Below are positions 24,669-33,814 of a stretch of 64,000 nt of DNA, in pieces. This DNA comes from Phycisphaeraceae bacterium. Its GTDB lineage: Bacteria; Planctomycetota; Phycisphaerae; Phycisphaerales; UBA1924. The stretch is from assembly GCA_020639235.1 (NCBI GenBank), contig JACKHC010000001.1, positions 1,736,001 to 1,800,000 of the forward strand, written 5' to 3'. The notes beneath the pieces are model-generated. The model ran no database searches and was not told the origin of the DNA. It worked only from the letters and a program-made list of their open reading frames with translations. Made by a program: the position numbers and the translations under genes. Numbering within the stretch: the stretch's first letter is position 1; each line of letters begins with the position of its first letter.

Positions 24669-25331
24669 TCAGCGGCGTCGGCGACGCATGGCGCAGAGGC
24701 CGGTCATGGCCAGAAGGGCAGAACTTCCGGGTGTGGGGACCATGAACTGGACGATGGAAGCGGCGGAGGCGTTGCCGACCGAGCCGCCCGAGAAGTCGAG
24801 GGAGGAGAAGTCGGCGGGGTCGTTGCCGAGCGTGTTGACGAAATCCTGCACGATGAAGAGCCAGGTCTCTCCGGGCTCGAAGATACCGTCACTTGCCATC
24901 GACTCGAAGAAGAGGGGGCGGTTGTCGCCGACGGCGTCGATGCGGAAGGCGAAGGTCGCGAGGGAGTTGGGCGGCGGGAGTTCGTCGGTGGAAGCGATGC
25001 CGTCGACGTTGGAGAAGGTGGTCTCGATGTCGCCGACATAGAAGAGTTCGCGCCAGGCAAGCCCCGTGGTGTTGGTCATCTGAATGACGCGATTGGGGAT
25101 GTTGGGGTCGTCGGTCATGGCGCATGCGGAGTCGAAGGTGAAGGTTGAGGCGGCGGTGATCCGCTCATCGGAAGGGAAGAGGGGGCCGGTGCCCAGCTCT
25201 TCCGTCGCGATGCGGTCGCCGAAGTCGTCGCAACCGGGGAGGTCGAAGTAGCGCCCGTCCACGGGGTTGGCGGCGGCGACGGACGCGAGGGTGAGAGAAG
25301 CGGCGGTGACGGTGAAGGTGCGGGTGTTCAT
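24669..25331 (-). CDS. PEP-CTERM-like exported protein
   Basis: 220 residues from ATG 25329-25331 on the - strand, with a GGAG ribosome-binding site. A signal peptide covers residues 1-20 (TAASLTLASVAAAN). The C-terminus is a sorting signal of PEP-CTERM type: VPTPG, a hydrophobic segment SSALLAMTGLCAM, then RRRRR. Such proteins are exported and probably processed by an exosortase, which is not in this window. The middle region is not recognised; it begins DGRYFDLPGCDDFGDRIAT and is rich in small polar residues. A terminator follows. Confidence 0.8.
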   Translation of the reverse strand: MNTRTFTVTAASLTLASVAAANPVDGRYFDLPGCDDFGDRIATEELGTGPLFPSDERITAASTFTFDSACAMTDDPNIPNRVIQMTNTTGLAWRELFYVGDIETTFSNVDGIASTDELPPPNSLATFAFRIDAVGDNRPLFFESMASDGIFEPGETWLFIVQDFVNTLGNDPADFSSLDFSGGSVGNASAASIVQFMVPTPGSSALLAMTGLCAMRRRRR

Positions 25332-25484
25332 TGGGTTGTCTCCTCTGAGTGTTCTGTGCGGGCGTGTGTGAGCGGCGACGATTGCCGGCTCACCCCCCTC
25401 GCCCTTGATCTGCGCGGCGGGGGGGGTTCTCTCAGGAGAGACGGAATTATTTTGCGGTTGGGCGTGTGCGGTAGTCTGGGGGGT

Positions 25485-26138
25485 ATGAGCGATGTTGCTG
25501 GTGAAGTGAAGCCGATGAATGCCGACTTCCTGGGCGGGCCGCCGGGGGTATTCGAGACCGTTGGGCGGGAGCAGCTGGCGGTGCTCCTCGAATACGGCTT
25601 GTCGTTCGGGAGCACGGTGCTGGATATCGGTTGCGGGTGCCTGCGTGGCGGGCGGTGGATCATCCCGCTTTTGGAGCCGGGGCATTACTGCGGGCTTGAG
25701 CCGCAGGTGGACATGGTGCGGAAGGGGCTGGAGCGGTTTCTCGAGCCGGGGATGGCGGAGCTCAAGAGGCCGAGGTTCGAGCACAACGATCGGTTTGATG
25801 CGTCGTCGTTCGGCGTGAAGTTCACGCACTTCCTGGCGCGATCGGTATGGACGCACGCGAGCAAGGGGCAGATCGGGTTGATGCTCGACACGGTTCGTGG
25901 GCACGGGACGGATGACTGCGTGTTCCTGACGAGCATGCGTCCGGCGCGGGCTCTGCGGAATGAGGATTACACCGGGGACGCGTGGGTCGGGCGGAGCCAC
26001 GAGTCGGAGGAGGGCGGGATGGTGCGGCACTCGATGGCGTGGGTGAAGAAGGCGGCGTCGGAGCGCGGGCTGCGGGCGGAGTTGATTGCCCGGCGCGCGG
26101 TGAACGGCCAGCCGTGGTGCCTGATTCGGCGGGTGTAG
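25485..26138 (+). CDS. SAM-dependent methyltransferase
   Basis: 217 residues from ATG 25485 with a GGGGGG run upstream. Motif I is TVLDIGCGCLRGGRWIIPLL and the strand-2 acidic residue is in YCGLEPQVDM. It continues with RFDASSFGVKFTHFLARSVW and TVRGHGTDDCVFLTSMR, typical of class I methyltransferases. The substrate is unknown. It is divergent from the PEP-CTERM gene and convergent with tsaC. Confidence 0.8.
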   Translation: MSDVAGEVKPMNADFLGGPPGVFETVGREQLAVLLEYGLSFGSTVLDIGCGCLRGGRWIIPLLEPGHYCGLEPQVDMVRKGLERFLEPGMAELKRPRFEHNDRFDASSFGVKFTHFLARSVWTHASKGQIGLMLDTVRGHGTDDCVFLTSMRPARALRNEDYTGDAWVGRSHESEEGGMVRHSMAWVKKAASERGLRAELIARRAVNGQPWCLIRRV

Positions 26139-26163
26139 GTCGGAGCGTGGCTTGCGCGGCGAG

Positions 26164-26766
26164 TCAGAGTAGGCCGAGATCGCGCGGGGTGATGGTGCCT
26201 TCCCGGAGGACTCTCGGGTTGAGCGGATCGGCGAGTGAGAGCACGGTGGAAGCGACGCCCGAGTTGGCGCAGTCGGAGTCGATGACGAGGAGGGCATCGT
26301 CATTGAAAAGCGCGCGGACCTGATCGGCGGTGGTGCACGGGGGATCGCCTGCGCGATTGGCGCTCGTGCCGACGATGGCGCGCCCGAATGAAGCGATGAT
26401 GTTGCGCGTGACGGGGTGATCGGGGCAGCGCAATCCCACTGTGTGGTCGGGCGCGACGGCGCGGGGGCTGAGTTCGTCGGCGCGAGCGCGGAGGATGATG
26501 GTGAGCGGGCCGGGCCAGAACTTGTCGGTGAGTTGCTTCGCGTTGGCGGGCCACTCGGTGGCGTAGCGCCTGGCCATCTGCGCGTCGGACACATGGAGCG
26601 ACATGACTTTGGCGGCGTCGCGTCCCTTGAGGGTGTAGATGCGTTCGATCGCCTGCGAGTTGTGCGCATCGGCACCGAGGCCGAAGACCGTTTCGGTGGG
26701 AAAGGCGATCACGCCCCCGGCGCGGAGATGCTCGACGGCACGAGTGCTGGCGTCTTGCGTGCTCAC
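26164..26766 (-). CDS. tsaC: Threonylcarbamoyl-AMP synthase
   Basis: 200 residues from GTG 26766. It makes the threonylcarbamoyl-adenylate used for t6A37 of ANN-decoding tRNAs. YrdC/Sua5 blocks are GGVIAFPTETVFGLGADAHN, YTLKGRDAAKVMSLHVSD, WPGPLTIILRA, GLRCPDHP and the late VGTSANRAGDPP. The C-terminal Sua5 domain is absent, so it is the short TsaC form. Its start overlaps the stop of the TolC-like gene (GTGA). Confidence 0.93.
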   Translation of the reverse strand: MSTQDASTRAVEHLRAGGVIAFPTETVFGLGADAHNSQAIERIYTLKGRDAAKVMSLHVSDAQMARRYATEWPANAKQLTDKFWPGPLTIILRARADELSPRAVAPDHTVGLRCPDHPVTRNIIASFGRAIVGTSANRAGDPPCTTADQVRALFNDDALLVIDSDCANSGVASTVLSLADPLNPRVLREGTITPRDLGLL

Positions 26767-28559
26767 GGGGACGGTTCAGCGGCCTCGGGGACGACGAAGC
26801 GGATGCCGTTGCGTTCGAGCGCGGTGCCGGTGGCGGCGACGAGTTCGGCCAGCGCGATCTGGTAGTTGACCAGCGCCTGGGCCTCTTCGAGTTCGGCGAT
26901 GGCGAGGGCCTCCTGGCGGCGGAACTTGAGGTCGAGGAAGTCCGGGCTCAGGGCCTGGGTGGTGCGTTCGAGAACCTGCAGCGTGCGGACATTCTCGGTT
27001 GCGGCGAGACGCGCGGTGCGGGACTGCTCGATGAGTTTGAAGTTGGTCTCGACTTGGCGCAGCGCGCGTTTGACTTCGAGCACGATGCGCTGGACGGCGG
27101 CGCGATAGTCGACGGAGGCCTGCATGAGTTCGAGCTGGCGCTGGCGGTATTGGGCTTCGCCGGCGCGGTTGCCGATGGGCTGCTCGAAGCGGATTCCCGC
27201 GAGGAGATCGACGAACTGCGCTTCGGTGATGTCCTCGTAGGCCTCGCCGAGGTCCTCGTTGAGCCCTTGGAAGCGGGCTTGTGCGGTGAGGTCGAGGAGG
27301 GGGAGGCGGAGCGAGTCGGCGACCTGCCTGCGGATCGAGGCGTCCTGGATGTTGAGCAGGGCGCGCTGGAGTTCGGGTCGGTTGTCGATCGCGGCGGTGA
27401 GCGCATCGAGCAGACTGAAGGTGATGGGCTCGTCCACGGGCGCGTCGGCGGGGACGAGGAGCGCCTCGCCGCCGGTTGTGAGTTCGGGATCGTTGATGAT
27501 CGATTTGAGTTCGTCGGAGGCGTTGCGGAGGGCGTTGACGGCGCGGATAACATTGCCCTTGCGGCGTTCGACGGTGGCGACCGCGTCGGCGTATTCGGCG
27601 GGTCGGACATCGAAGACGCGCCGGTTGGCGAGGATGTCGCGGGTCTCGACGCCGCGCTCGAGGAGGCGCTGTTGGATCTGGAGATTCTGTCGGGCCAGCG
27701 CGAGATTCCAGTAGGCGCGTTCGGCGTCGGTGGCGGTTGCGAGGAGTGACTGCTTGAGTTGGTAGATGGAGGTGCGTTCGAGGTTGCGCGCGAGGCGGAC
27801 TTCTGCGAGGGCGACATCGGATCCGAAGCCGCGGAGGAGCGGCTGACTGAGCTGGAGATTGACGAAGGGGGACTGTGCCGGGTCGGGGAAGACTGAGACG
27901 CCGGGCGACTGGTTGTCGCGGTATCCCTGACCCTGTGACACGGAAAACTCACCGCCCGAGGTGAGCTGCTTGCGCAGGCCGGTTTCGTAGTTGATGTTGT
28001 CGCTCTGGGATGCGCCGGAGCCGATGGGGATGCCTCCGATGACGGGGACGGCGTTGGGCTCGTCGATGCTCTGCCACGAGAGGTCGGCAAAGAGGACCCA
28101 GTCGAACGCGGCTTCGGCGGCGGCGATCTGCTGGCGCGAGATCGCGGGCGCGAGGCGGGCCGATTGGATGGAGAGGTTCTCTTCGACGGCGCGGGCGACG
28201 GCTTGTTCGAGATTGATCGAGAAGGCGCGGGTGGCGCCTCCGAGCAGGTCGGGGCCGAGGTCGGGGAGGTCGACGCCGGCGTATGCGGTCGGGCCGGCCA
28301 TGGTCTCGAGTTCGGCGCGGCGTTCGGGCGTGAACTCGAGGTCCGAGGTGTTGCGGGTGAGCGTGATCGGCGAAGGCGATGACTGGGCCTCGGCGAGCTC
28401 CCGCTGGGCGGAGGTGATGATCGAGGCGCGGAGTTCCCCCGAGGATGGCTCGCGGAAGGGGCTGGAGCATCCCCCGGCGGCTAGCAGGAGGAGTGCGGCG
28501 GCGGCGGTATGTGGATGGTTCGCGCGGAGGCCACCCGGATTCCGGTCTCGTCGTATCAT
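26763..28559 (-). CDS. TolC-like outer-membrane efflux lipoprotein
   Basis: 598 residues from ATG 28559. The N-terminus has a lipobox in LLLLAAGGCSS with the acylated cysteine near residue 31. The rest is an outer-membrane efflux protein with two repeats: the first near residues 130-340 (LEQAVARAVEENLSIQSARL, QQRLLERGVETRDILANRR) and the second near 380-590 (LLDALTAAIDNRPELQRALL, TQALSPDFLDLKFRRQEALA). It should form the trimeric channel of a tripartite exporter. Its membrane-fusion and pump partners are not in the window; the only overlapping partner is tsaC, an unlikely functional pair. Confidence 0.88.
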   Translation of the reverse strand: MIRRDRNPGGLRANHPHTAAAALLLLAAGGCSSPFREPSSGELRASIITSAQRELAEAQSSPSPITLTRNTSDLEFTPERRAELETMAGPTAYAGVDLPDLGPDLLGGATRAFSINLEQAVARAVEENLSIQSARLAPAISRQQIAAAEAAFDWVLFADLSWQSIDEPNAVPVIGGIPIGSGASQSDNINYETGLRKQLTSGGEFSVSQGQGYRDNQSPGVSVFPDPAQSPFVNLQLSQPLLRGFGSDVALAEVRLARNLERTSIYQLKQSLLATATDAERAYWNLALARQNLQIQQRLLERGVETRDILANRRVFDVRPAEYADAVATVERRKGNVIRAVNALRNASDELKSIINDPELTTGGEALLVPADAPVDEPITFSLLDALTAAIDNRPELQRALLNIQDASIRRQVADSLRLPLLDLTAQARFQGLNEDLGEAYEDITEAQFVDLLAGIRFEQPIGNRAGEAQYRQRQLELMQASVDYRAAVQRIVLEVKRALRQVETNFKLIEQSRTARLAATENVRTLQVLERTTQALSPDFLDLKFRRQEALAIAELEEAQALVNYQIALAELVAATGTALERNGIRFVVPEAAEPSP

Positions 28560-28680
28560 GGTCGGGAGACTAGGCCGGGCCAACCGGAGCGGTCAATGGC
28601 GGGGAGCGATTTGGCGCTTCCCCCGCGGTCCCGGAGGGATCGGGATTGGCTGCTCGGGCATTGCGAGAAGGATCTCCCAG

Positions 28681-30102
28681 ATGCGCACAACACGCGAAAC
28701 TCGTTCGATGGTTCGTACTTCGGTTCTGGCGCTGGTTTGCAGCGCCGGGATGGTGCCTTGGATGCCGGCATTGGCGCCGGCGGCGGTGGCGCAGTCCGGG
28801 GCGACGGCCAGAAGTGTGAAGTTCGTGACGACGGGCGCGAACGCGGATGTGCCGCTTCGGTCGGGCAACTACACCGTGTTCTACCCGGTGGCCCGCCTCA
28901 AGGCGGGGCAGGTGCTCGCGGTCGTGACCGATGAGGACCCGGAGTGGCTCGAGGTGGCGTACCCGGCGCAGACTCCGGCGGTCGTGTTTACCACGGAGTG
29001 CGAGCTGCGCGAGCGCGACGGGAAGAAGATCGTGGTGACGACGAAGCGGTCGTCGCTGAGCGCCTTCAACATCGCGGCGTCGGGTCGGAGCGATCATTAC
29101 AAGCGCGTGTTCCGGTCGCAGGCGCTGCCCGCGGGGACGGAGTTGCGGTATGTCGGTCCGTTGACCGATCCGCAGACGGGCGAGGTGTTCGCCTACAAGG
29201 TCGAGGCCCCGATGAACGCGACGGGTTTCGTGGCGAAGTCAAGCGTTCGCGACGCGAGCGCGGGTGATGCGCAGGCGTACCTGGCGTCGCTCGGATTGAC
29301 CGTCTCGCAGTTGAACGAGCGGCTCGGCCTTGCGGCGGCGGTTGCGGAAGCGCCGACGACGCCGGCAATCGCGAACCCGACCACGACCACCGGCGGCGAG
29401 AAGCCCGTGACGGTGACGAACGCGGACGGCGCGGGCGCGGGGGGCGAGCACGCGATCGAGGGCGGGGCCACGCCGACGGTGACCATGGGCGGGCTCGAAG
29501 GTGAGGGGGTGATCGCGGCGCGTCTGGACACCCCGCCGCCGGCGCCGAAGTGGACGAATGTCGAAGCGGTGAAGACGCTCGACGCGTCGTACGACGCGGT
29601 CTCGGCGGAGCCGCTGGAGAGCGCGGAGTTCGCGCCGCTCATCGAGGAGTACCGCACGCTTCTGGCGGAGGTTCCCGAGGACGACACGACCCGGTCGGTG
29701 CGGGAGTACATCAATGCGCGAATCGCGCTGCTCGAGTTGCGCCGGGATCTGCAGACGACGCTGAGCGATCTGCGGTCGCTTGAGGCGTCGCACGAGTCGG
29801 CCAAGTCGCATCTCGAGACGGCGGCGTTGAAGTCGCAATCCGGCGTGGAGTATTCGCTGGCCGGGCGGTTGGAGCGGTCCGCGCTCTATGACGGTGAGCG
29901 ATTGCCGCTGCGCTATCGGCTTGAGTTGATCGGCGAGCAGGGCGTGCGGACGCTCCTGGCGTATGTGGAGCCGCCCAAAGATCAGGCGCTGGATACGTTG
30001 ATCGGTCGGGACGTGACCGTGATCGCCAAGGACCGGATCGATCCCAAGAGCGGGTTCAATGTGGTCCACGCGCGGAATGTGAGCGAGACGGCGGCGAACT
30101 GA
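28681..30102 (+). CDS. Exported protein with SH3-like domain, function unknown
   Basis: 473 residues from ATG 28681, with AAGGA upstream. A signal peptide covers residues 1-37 (VLALVCSAGMVPWMPALAPA). Residues about 50-180 look like two SH3-like repeats (LRSGNYTVFYPVARLKAGQV and TELRYVGPLTDPQTGEVFAY). A Thr/Gly-rich linker follows (residues about 215-265). The last 170 residues include a charged, probably coiled-coil helix (YINARIALLELRRDLQTTLS) and a beta-rich end resembling another SH3/OB-like fold. It is probably periplasmic and may bind peptidoglycan or another envelope partner; no enzyme motif is visible. Confidence 0.65.
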   Translation: MRTTRETRSMVRTSVLALVCSAGMVPWMPALAPAAVAQSGATARSVKFVTTGANADVPLRSGNYTVFYPVARLKAGQVLAVVTDEDPEWLEVAYPAQTPAVVFTTECELRERDGKKIVVTTKRSSLSAFNIAASGRSDHYKRVFRSQALPAGTELRYVGPLTDPQTGEVFAYKVEAPMNATGFVAKSSVRDASAGDAQAYLASLGLTVSQLNERLGLAAAVAEAPTTPAIANPTTTTGGEKPVTVTNADGAGAGGEHAIEGGATPTVTMGGLEGEGVIAARLDTPPPAPKWTNVEAVKTLDASYDAVSAEPLESAEFAPLIEEYRTLLAEVPEDDTTRSVREYINARIALLELRRDLQTTLSDLRSLEASHESAKSHLETAALKSQSGVEYSLAGRLERSALYDGERLPLRYRLELIGEQGVRTLLAYVEPPKDQALDTLIGRDVTVIAKDRIDPKSGFNVVHARNVSETAAN

Positions 30103-30111
30103 CTCTGAGCG

Positions 30112-30438
30112 TCAGCCGAAGAGCGATTTGAGCTCTGGCAGGAAGAGCACGAACGCGATCGCCGCGCCGATGCCGCCGAAGACGACGACATTGCGCATGA
30201 AGCGGCGCTTCCAGGTTTTCTGATCGACGAAGTAGCGGCCGTCGCCGACCGCGACGAGGACGCCCGACTTCACGGCCCGCCTGACGGCGCGGTAATCGAC
30301 CTTAAGCGACTCGGGTTTGCGGGCGGTGTCGGCGGAGAAGGCGTTGACATCCGCGAAGGGGCCGACGGCGGCGTTCTTGTGCGCGATCATACCCATGGCG
30401 ACAACGGGGTAGGCGACCATTCCGAGTTTGAGGGGCAT
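30112..30438 (-). CDS. Small protein with one C-terminal transmembrane helix
   Basis: 108 residues from ATG 30438. The first 80 residues are basic and soluble (KVDYRAVRRAVKSGVLVAVG is the clearest block); the last 25 (NVVVFGGIGAAIAFVLFLPE) form a membrane helix. It is not recognised. Its stop lies ten bases from the stop of the SH3-like gene, so they are convergent. Confidence 0.6.
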   Translation of the reverse strand: MPLKLGMVAYPVVAMGMIAHKNAAVGPFADVNAFSADTARKPESLKVDYRAVRRAVKSGVLVAVGDGRYFVDQKTWKRRFMRNVVVFGGIGAAIAFVLFLPELKSLFG

Positions 30439-30619
30439 ATGCGTGTCCTGGCTGGGGCGGGGTGAGTCGACGATCGCGGATTCAATGCACGCGGCGTGCC
30501 GAAGGAAAGGCCGCTGAATGGATTGCAGAAGCGGCCCGGGGGTGTCCGCGTGCGCCGGGACGGGTTCCGGTCTGCCGGAATGGCGGTTGCCGCGATGTCG
30601 GGTGGGTAGAGTGGGGGGG

Positions 30620-31234
30620 ATGTACACACGCCCGACGAACCGCCCGGGGAACCATGACACCTTTGCGCGCCGGGTGATGCTGGAATACCCCTTCGGCGTG
30701 ATCGTGGTGTCGAGCGGGGAGCGGTTGCTGCACGCGTCGCACATCCCGTTGCTGGTGGTTTCGGCGGATGGGGAACCGGTGCGCTTGGCGGGGCACCTGG
30801 CGCGGGCGAACGAGTTGTGGAAGCATCTGGCCGATGCGCCGGAGGTGCTGTGCGTGTTCTCCGGGCCGCACGCGTTCATCTCGTCATCGTGGTACGAGCG
30901 GGACGATGTGGCGACCTGGAACTACGCGGCGGTGCATGTGCATGGCACGGCGCGGTTGATGGGTGCGGCGGAACTGCGGGCGCATGTGCTGGCGGTGACG
31001 GAACGGTTCGAGGGGAGGGACGGGAAGCCCGTGAGCGCGGAGTCGCTCGACAAACTGACGCCCGCGATCGTGGGCTTCGAGATCACGGCGGATCGGGTGG
31101 AGTGCGCTCAGAAGATGAGCCAGAGCAAGGCGGACGATGAGTTTGCGCGCGTGCTGGCGGGGCTGGATCGTCGGGGTGAGGCGGATGATGTGGCGGTGGC
31201 GCGGATGATGCGAGAGATCAGGCCGCAAGGATGA
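30620..31234 (+). CDS. PaiB-like FMN-binding protein
   Basis: 204 residues from ATG 30620. The conserved blocks of the FMN_bind_2/PaiB family are present: MYTRPTNRPGNHDTFAR near the N-terminus, LEYPFGVIVVSS, ASHIPLLV, LAGHLARANELWKHL and FSGPHAFISSSWYE with VATWNYAAVHVHGTARL, then LTPAIVGFEITADRVECAQKMSQ (read as consecutive short blocks). Members are split-barrel flavoproteins; B. subtilis PaiB is a negative regulator of sporulation and protease genes. The actual activity here is not known. Confidence 0.88.
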   Translation: MYTRPTNRPGNHDTFARRVMLEYPFGVIVVSSGERLLHASHIPLLVVSADGEPVRLAGHLARANELWKHLADAPEVLCVFSGPHAFISSSWYERDDVATWNYAAVHVHGTARLMGAAELRAHVLAVTERFEGRDGKPVSAESLDKLTPAIVGFEITADRVECAQKMSQSKADDEFARVLAGLDRRGEADDVAVARMMREIRPQG

Positions 31235-31347
31235 TGCAATGGATGGGGAGGCGGGCGACATACGTCGGGGGGGGCGCGTGGCGTGGCGATGCGTCGGCGT
31301 GCGTCGCCGACGGCGAGCAAACTGATTCGACAACGGAGGGACCTGAT

Positions 31348-32148
31348 ATGCGCACGAAGATCATCGCATCGATCATCGGGGTTGTGTCACTGGCGTGGGG
31401 GGGATCGGGGGCGTCGGCAACGATGACCGTGGTTGAGCAGATCGGGACGCTTACGGTCGAGGGTCTGTCGGGGACCGTTGTGGCGCACGCGCCGGGGAAT
31501 GTGCCGTGGAACGAGACGATCGCGTCGGGCGGATCGGGCCTTGAGTGGTACGCGCAGTCGTTCCTGTTCACGGGTTGGTCGGCGTCGAGCATCATCATTT
31601 ATCCCGAGGCGATCGCCTCGCCGGGATCGGGCGCACCGGTTCTGACGCAGTCGTTCTCGGAGGTGGCGATTCGGTTCAACATCGATGAGCCCATGACGAT
31701 CGACCCGACTTTCCTGGCGGGGCCGGACTTCGTCGGACCGGAGAATACGCTCAACGCGTGGTCGATCCGGTTGGTGCGCGAGTCGGACGGCGCTGTGATC
31801 ATCGAAGGCGTATGGGACGACATGCCCTTCACGCTGGAAGCCGGCGACTATCGCCTGGAGTCGAGGAACGATGTCGGCAATACGCCGGGCGACCTGACGC
31901 TGACCGAGAGCGCGCGCATGCTGACGGTGCAGCTCGGGTTCGCGCCCGTGCCGGTGTGCATCGCGGACATCACCGGGCCGGGCGGCGTGAAGGACGGAGA
32001 GGTCGGCGTGGATGACCTCAACGCGATTCTGTCGTCGTGGGGCGCGACCGCGGGAGTGGGATCGCCGATCGACATCGCGGGCAACGACGGCGTCGTCGAT
32101 GTGAACGATCTGAATGTGATTCTCTCGAACTGGGGCGCGTGCGGGTAA
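31348..32148 (+). CDS. Exported protein with GC-type dockerin C-terminus
   Basis: 266 residues from ATG 31348, with GGAGGG upstream. A signal peptide covers residues 1-25. The middle domain is not recognised (LEWYAQSFLFTGWSASSIII and on, with an extended beta pattern). The C-terminus has two EF-hand-like dockerin repeats, DGEVGVDDLNAILSSWG and DGVVDVNDLNVILSNWG, typical of planctomycete proteins described as GC-type dockerin domain-anchored, with calcium-binding aspartates. It is probably surface-displayed. It ends six bases from the convergent DUF1801 gene. Confidence 0.8.
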   Translation: MRTKIIASIIGVVSLAWGGSGASATMTVVEQIGTLTVEGLSGTVVAHAPGNVPWNETIASGGSGLEWYAQSFLFTGWSASSIIIYPEAIASPGSGAPVLTQSFSEVAIRFNIDEPMTIDPTFLAGPDFVGPENTLNAWSIRLVRESDGAVIIEGVWDDMPFTLEAGDYRLESRNDVGNTPGDLTLTESARMLTVQLGFAPVPVCIADITGPGGVKDGEVGVDDLNAILSSWGATAGVGSPIDIAGNDGVVDVNDLNVILSNWGACG

Positions 32149-32154
32149 GCGCCC

Positions 32155-32880
32155 TTACGGCTTGCTTCGCGGCTTCTTTGTAGTTGACCGCTTCGATGAA
32201 GCGCCCGCTTCGGCTTTGTTCCTCCCGGCCTTGGCGGGCTGCTTCGCGGCCTTCTTCTTGCTGGCGTGCCGGGCGTTCTCGCGCGGGTCGTATTTCCAGT
32301 TGCGCGACTTGCCCGATTCGAGCATCTCGATCATCTGCTTCAGTCGGCGCTCGCGGGTTTCTTCTCTCTTCGCATCGTTGATCCAGATGATGTATTCGAG
32401 TTGGTGCGAGTAGGCGAAGGCGTCCCAGGTGGCTTTGGCCTTCTTGCTCGCTTTGAGCGCGTTGGTGATGGACGCGGGGACTTTGAGGTCGGCCTTGGAG
32501 CGCTTCTTGGGCGCGGGCGGCTTGCTCGTTTCGTTGAGTCTGGCGGCCTGCTTGAAGTAGGAAATCAGCACGCGGTCGGCGGGCATGTCCTTCACCGACG
32601 AGAACTTGATGGTGCACATGCTTCCGCCTCGCTCACCTTCGAAGAGCCCTTGCGGGTCGTCCATCTCCTTGGAGCGCCAGAAGCCGAAGGAGGCGTGGTG
32701 CTTGAATGCGGCCATGCCCATGAGCAGGCCGCGGTGCTCGAACCACGGCACGTTCCACTTGATGGACTCGGTGACACCGGGGCACGCCTTGTGCATGAGC
32801 GCACGGAGTTTGGTGAGGATGGGTTGCGCGAACTCGGGCGCGGCGGCGATGTAGGCGTCGTGGTCGGCGTATCTGGGCAT
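32155..32880 (-). CDS. DUF1801/YdeI-OmdA family protein
   Basis: 241 residues. Residues 1-115 are a DUF1801 domain (LTKLRALMHKACPGVTESIK, WNVPWFEHRGLLMGMAAFKH, FGFWR). Residues about 130-200 are an OmdA/YdeI helical part (LKVPASITNALKASKKAKAT and WDAFAYSHQLEYIIWINDAK), seen in proteins annotated as bacteriocin-protection or OmpD-associated. The tail is Lys/Ala-rich, with a likely nucleic-acid or membrane contact. The biochemical activity is not established. Confidence 0.85.
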   Translation of the reverse strand: MPRYADHDAYIAAAPEFAQPILTKLRALMHKACPGVTESIKWNVPWFEHRGLLMGMAAFKHHASFGFWRSKEMDDPQGLFEGERGGSMCTIKFSSVKDMPADRVLISYFKQAARLNETSKPPAPKKRSKADLKVPASITNALKASKKAKATWDAFAYSHQLEYIIWINDAKREETRERRLKQMIEMLESGKSRNWKYDPRENARHASKKKAAKQPAKAGRNKAEAGASSKRSTTKKPRSKP

Positions 32881-32915
32881 GAGCGCAGTGTACCGAGAGG
32901 GGCGCAGAGTTCATG

Positions 32916-32941
32916 AAAAAACCCGGCTTAGCGTGCCGGGC
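32916..32941 (-). terminator. Terminator downstream of the second PEP-CTERM gene
   Basis: On the - strand: CCCGGC, a seven-base loop, GCCGGG, then a run of six T (A-run at 32916-32921 on +). Confidence 0.85.
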
Positions 32942-32966
32942 TCGGTGTCGTGCGGTTGCTTGTAGT

Positions 32967-33662
32967 TCAGCGCCGGCGGCGTGATGCGCCGAGCGCGCCC
33001 AACGCGAAGATTGCGCCTGTTGCGGGGCCGGGGACCGGTGCCCAGAGATTGAAGTTGGCGAAGTTGGAAGTGCGCGTCAGGTCCATGCGCGCGATGCCGG
33101 CATTGGACTCCATCCATACGCCGATGGACGGGTTGCCGACGACGGATGTGCCGTCGATGGTGTAGGTGGAGGTGCCGGCGTCCCAGTTCCACCCGGGCAT
33201 GGCGGTGGGTGAGAGGCCGGTGCCGTTAACACCGAACGGTTCGTCGAGCCACGGCGTGTTGATGAGCGCGCCGGCGCTGTCATAGGCGTTGAGGATGAAC
33301 TGCTCGGTGGTCGTGGAGCCGCCGTCGACATCGCCGAACCAGAAGTAGGTCCCGACCGGGAGGACGCCCGTGGGGAGTGAAGTGAAGTCGTAGCGTGTGA
33401 AGCCGGCGGGGTTGGCGTTGCTGGAGGGGATGGGGCCGAAGGCGGAGTAGGTGCCGATCCACGGCGAGAGCGCGGGGGCGGTCCATGTGCCGGTGAATCC
33501 GGGGCCCGAGGTGACGAGCGTGTTGGCCTGCCCAGTGGGCGCGCCGGGATTCGGGCTGGGGATCGGCAGGTTGGGGCCGGAGCCGGTGAGCGGTGCGGCG
33601 GAGGCGAAGCCCCCGATGGCGAGCGCGCAGAACAACCCGGTGATGGTGTGTGACGGTTTCAT
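32967..33662 (-). CDS. PEP-CTERM-like exported protein
   Basis: 231 residues from ATG 33662, with GGGAGA upstream. A signal peptide covers residues 1-22 (LFCALAIGGFASAAP). The C-terminus is a sorting signal: PVPGPATG, hydrophobic AIFALGALGA, then SRRRR. The body is Gly/Ser/Thr-rich, with a beta pattern (YFWFGDVDGGSTTTEQFILN) and no known domain. It is probably surface-exposed after exosortase-type processing. A strong terminator follows. Confidence 0.8.
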   Translation of the reverse strand: MKPSHTITGLFCALAIGGFASAAPLTGSGPNLPIPSPNPGAPTGQANTLVTSGPGFTGTWTAPALSPWIGTYSAFGPIPSSNANPAGFTRYDFTSLPTGVLPVGTYFWFGDVDGGSTTTEQFILNAYDSAGALINTPWLDEPFGVNGTGLSPTAMPGWNWDAGTSTYTIDGTSVVGNPSIGVWMESNAGIARMDLTRTSNFANFNLWAPVPGPATGAIFALGALGASRRRR

Positions 33663-33787
33663 GTGTCTCCCTCTCATATTCAGTGCGATGTCTTCCCCAT
33701 CTGCACAACGTGTGGACGCGACCGTACCCCTATTGCCCATATTCGGCAAGGGGAAAGTCGGGGGGAGGGGGACATGTGCGTTTGAAC

Positions 33788-33814
33788 GAGCCCGAAGCGC
33801 GAGCGAGGGCCCCG
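33788..33814 (+). repeat. RAYT-flanking REP-like hairpin, left copy
   Basis: 27 bases with GAAGCGCGAGCGAG at the centre and a stem of GCCC (33790-33793) with GGGC (33807-33810). It abuts the stop codon of the RAYT gene with no bases between. The inverted right copy differs at two positions that pair with each other. Confidence 0.8.
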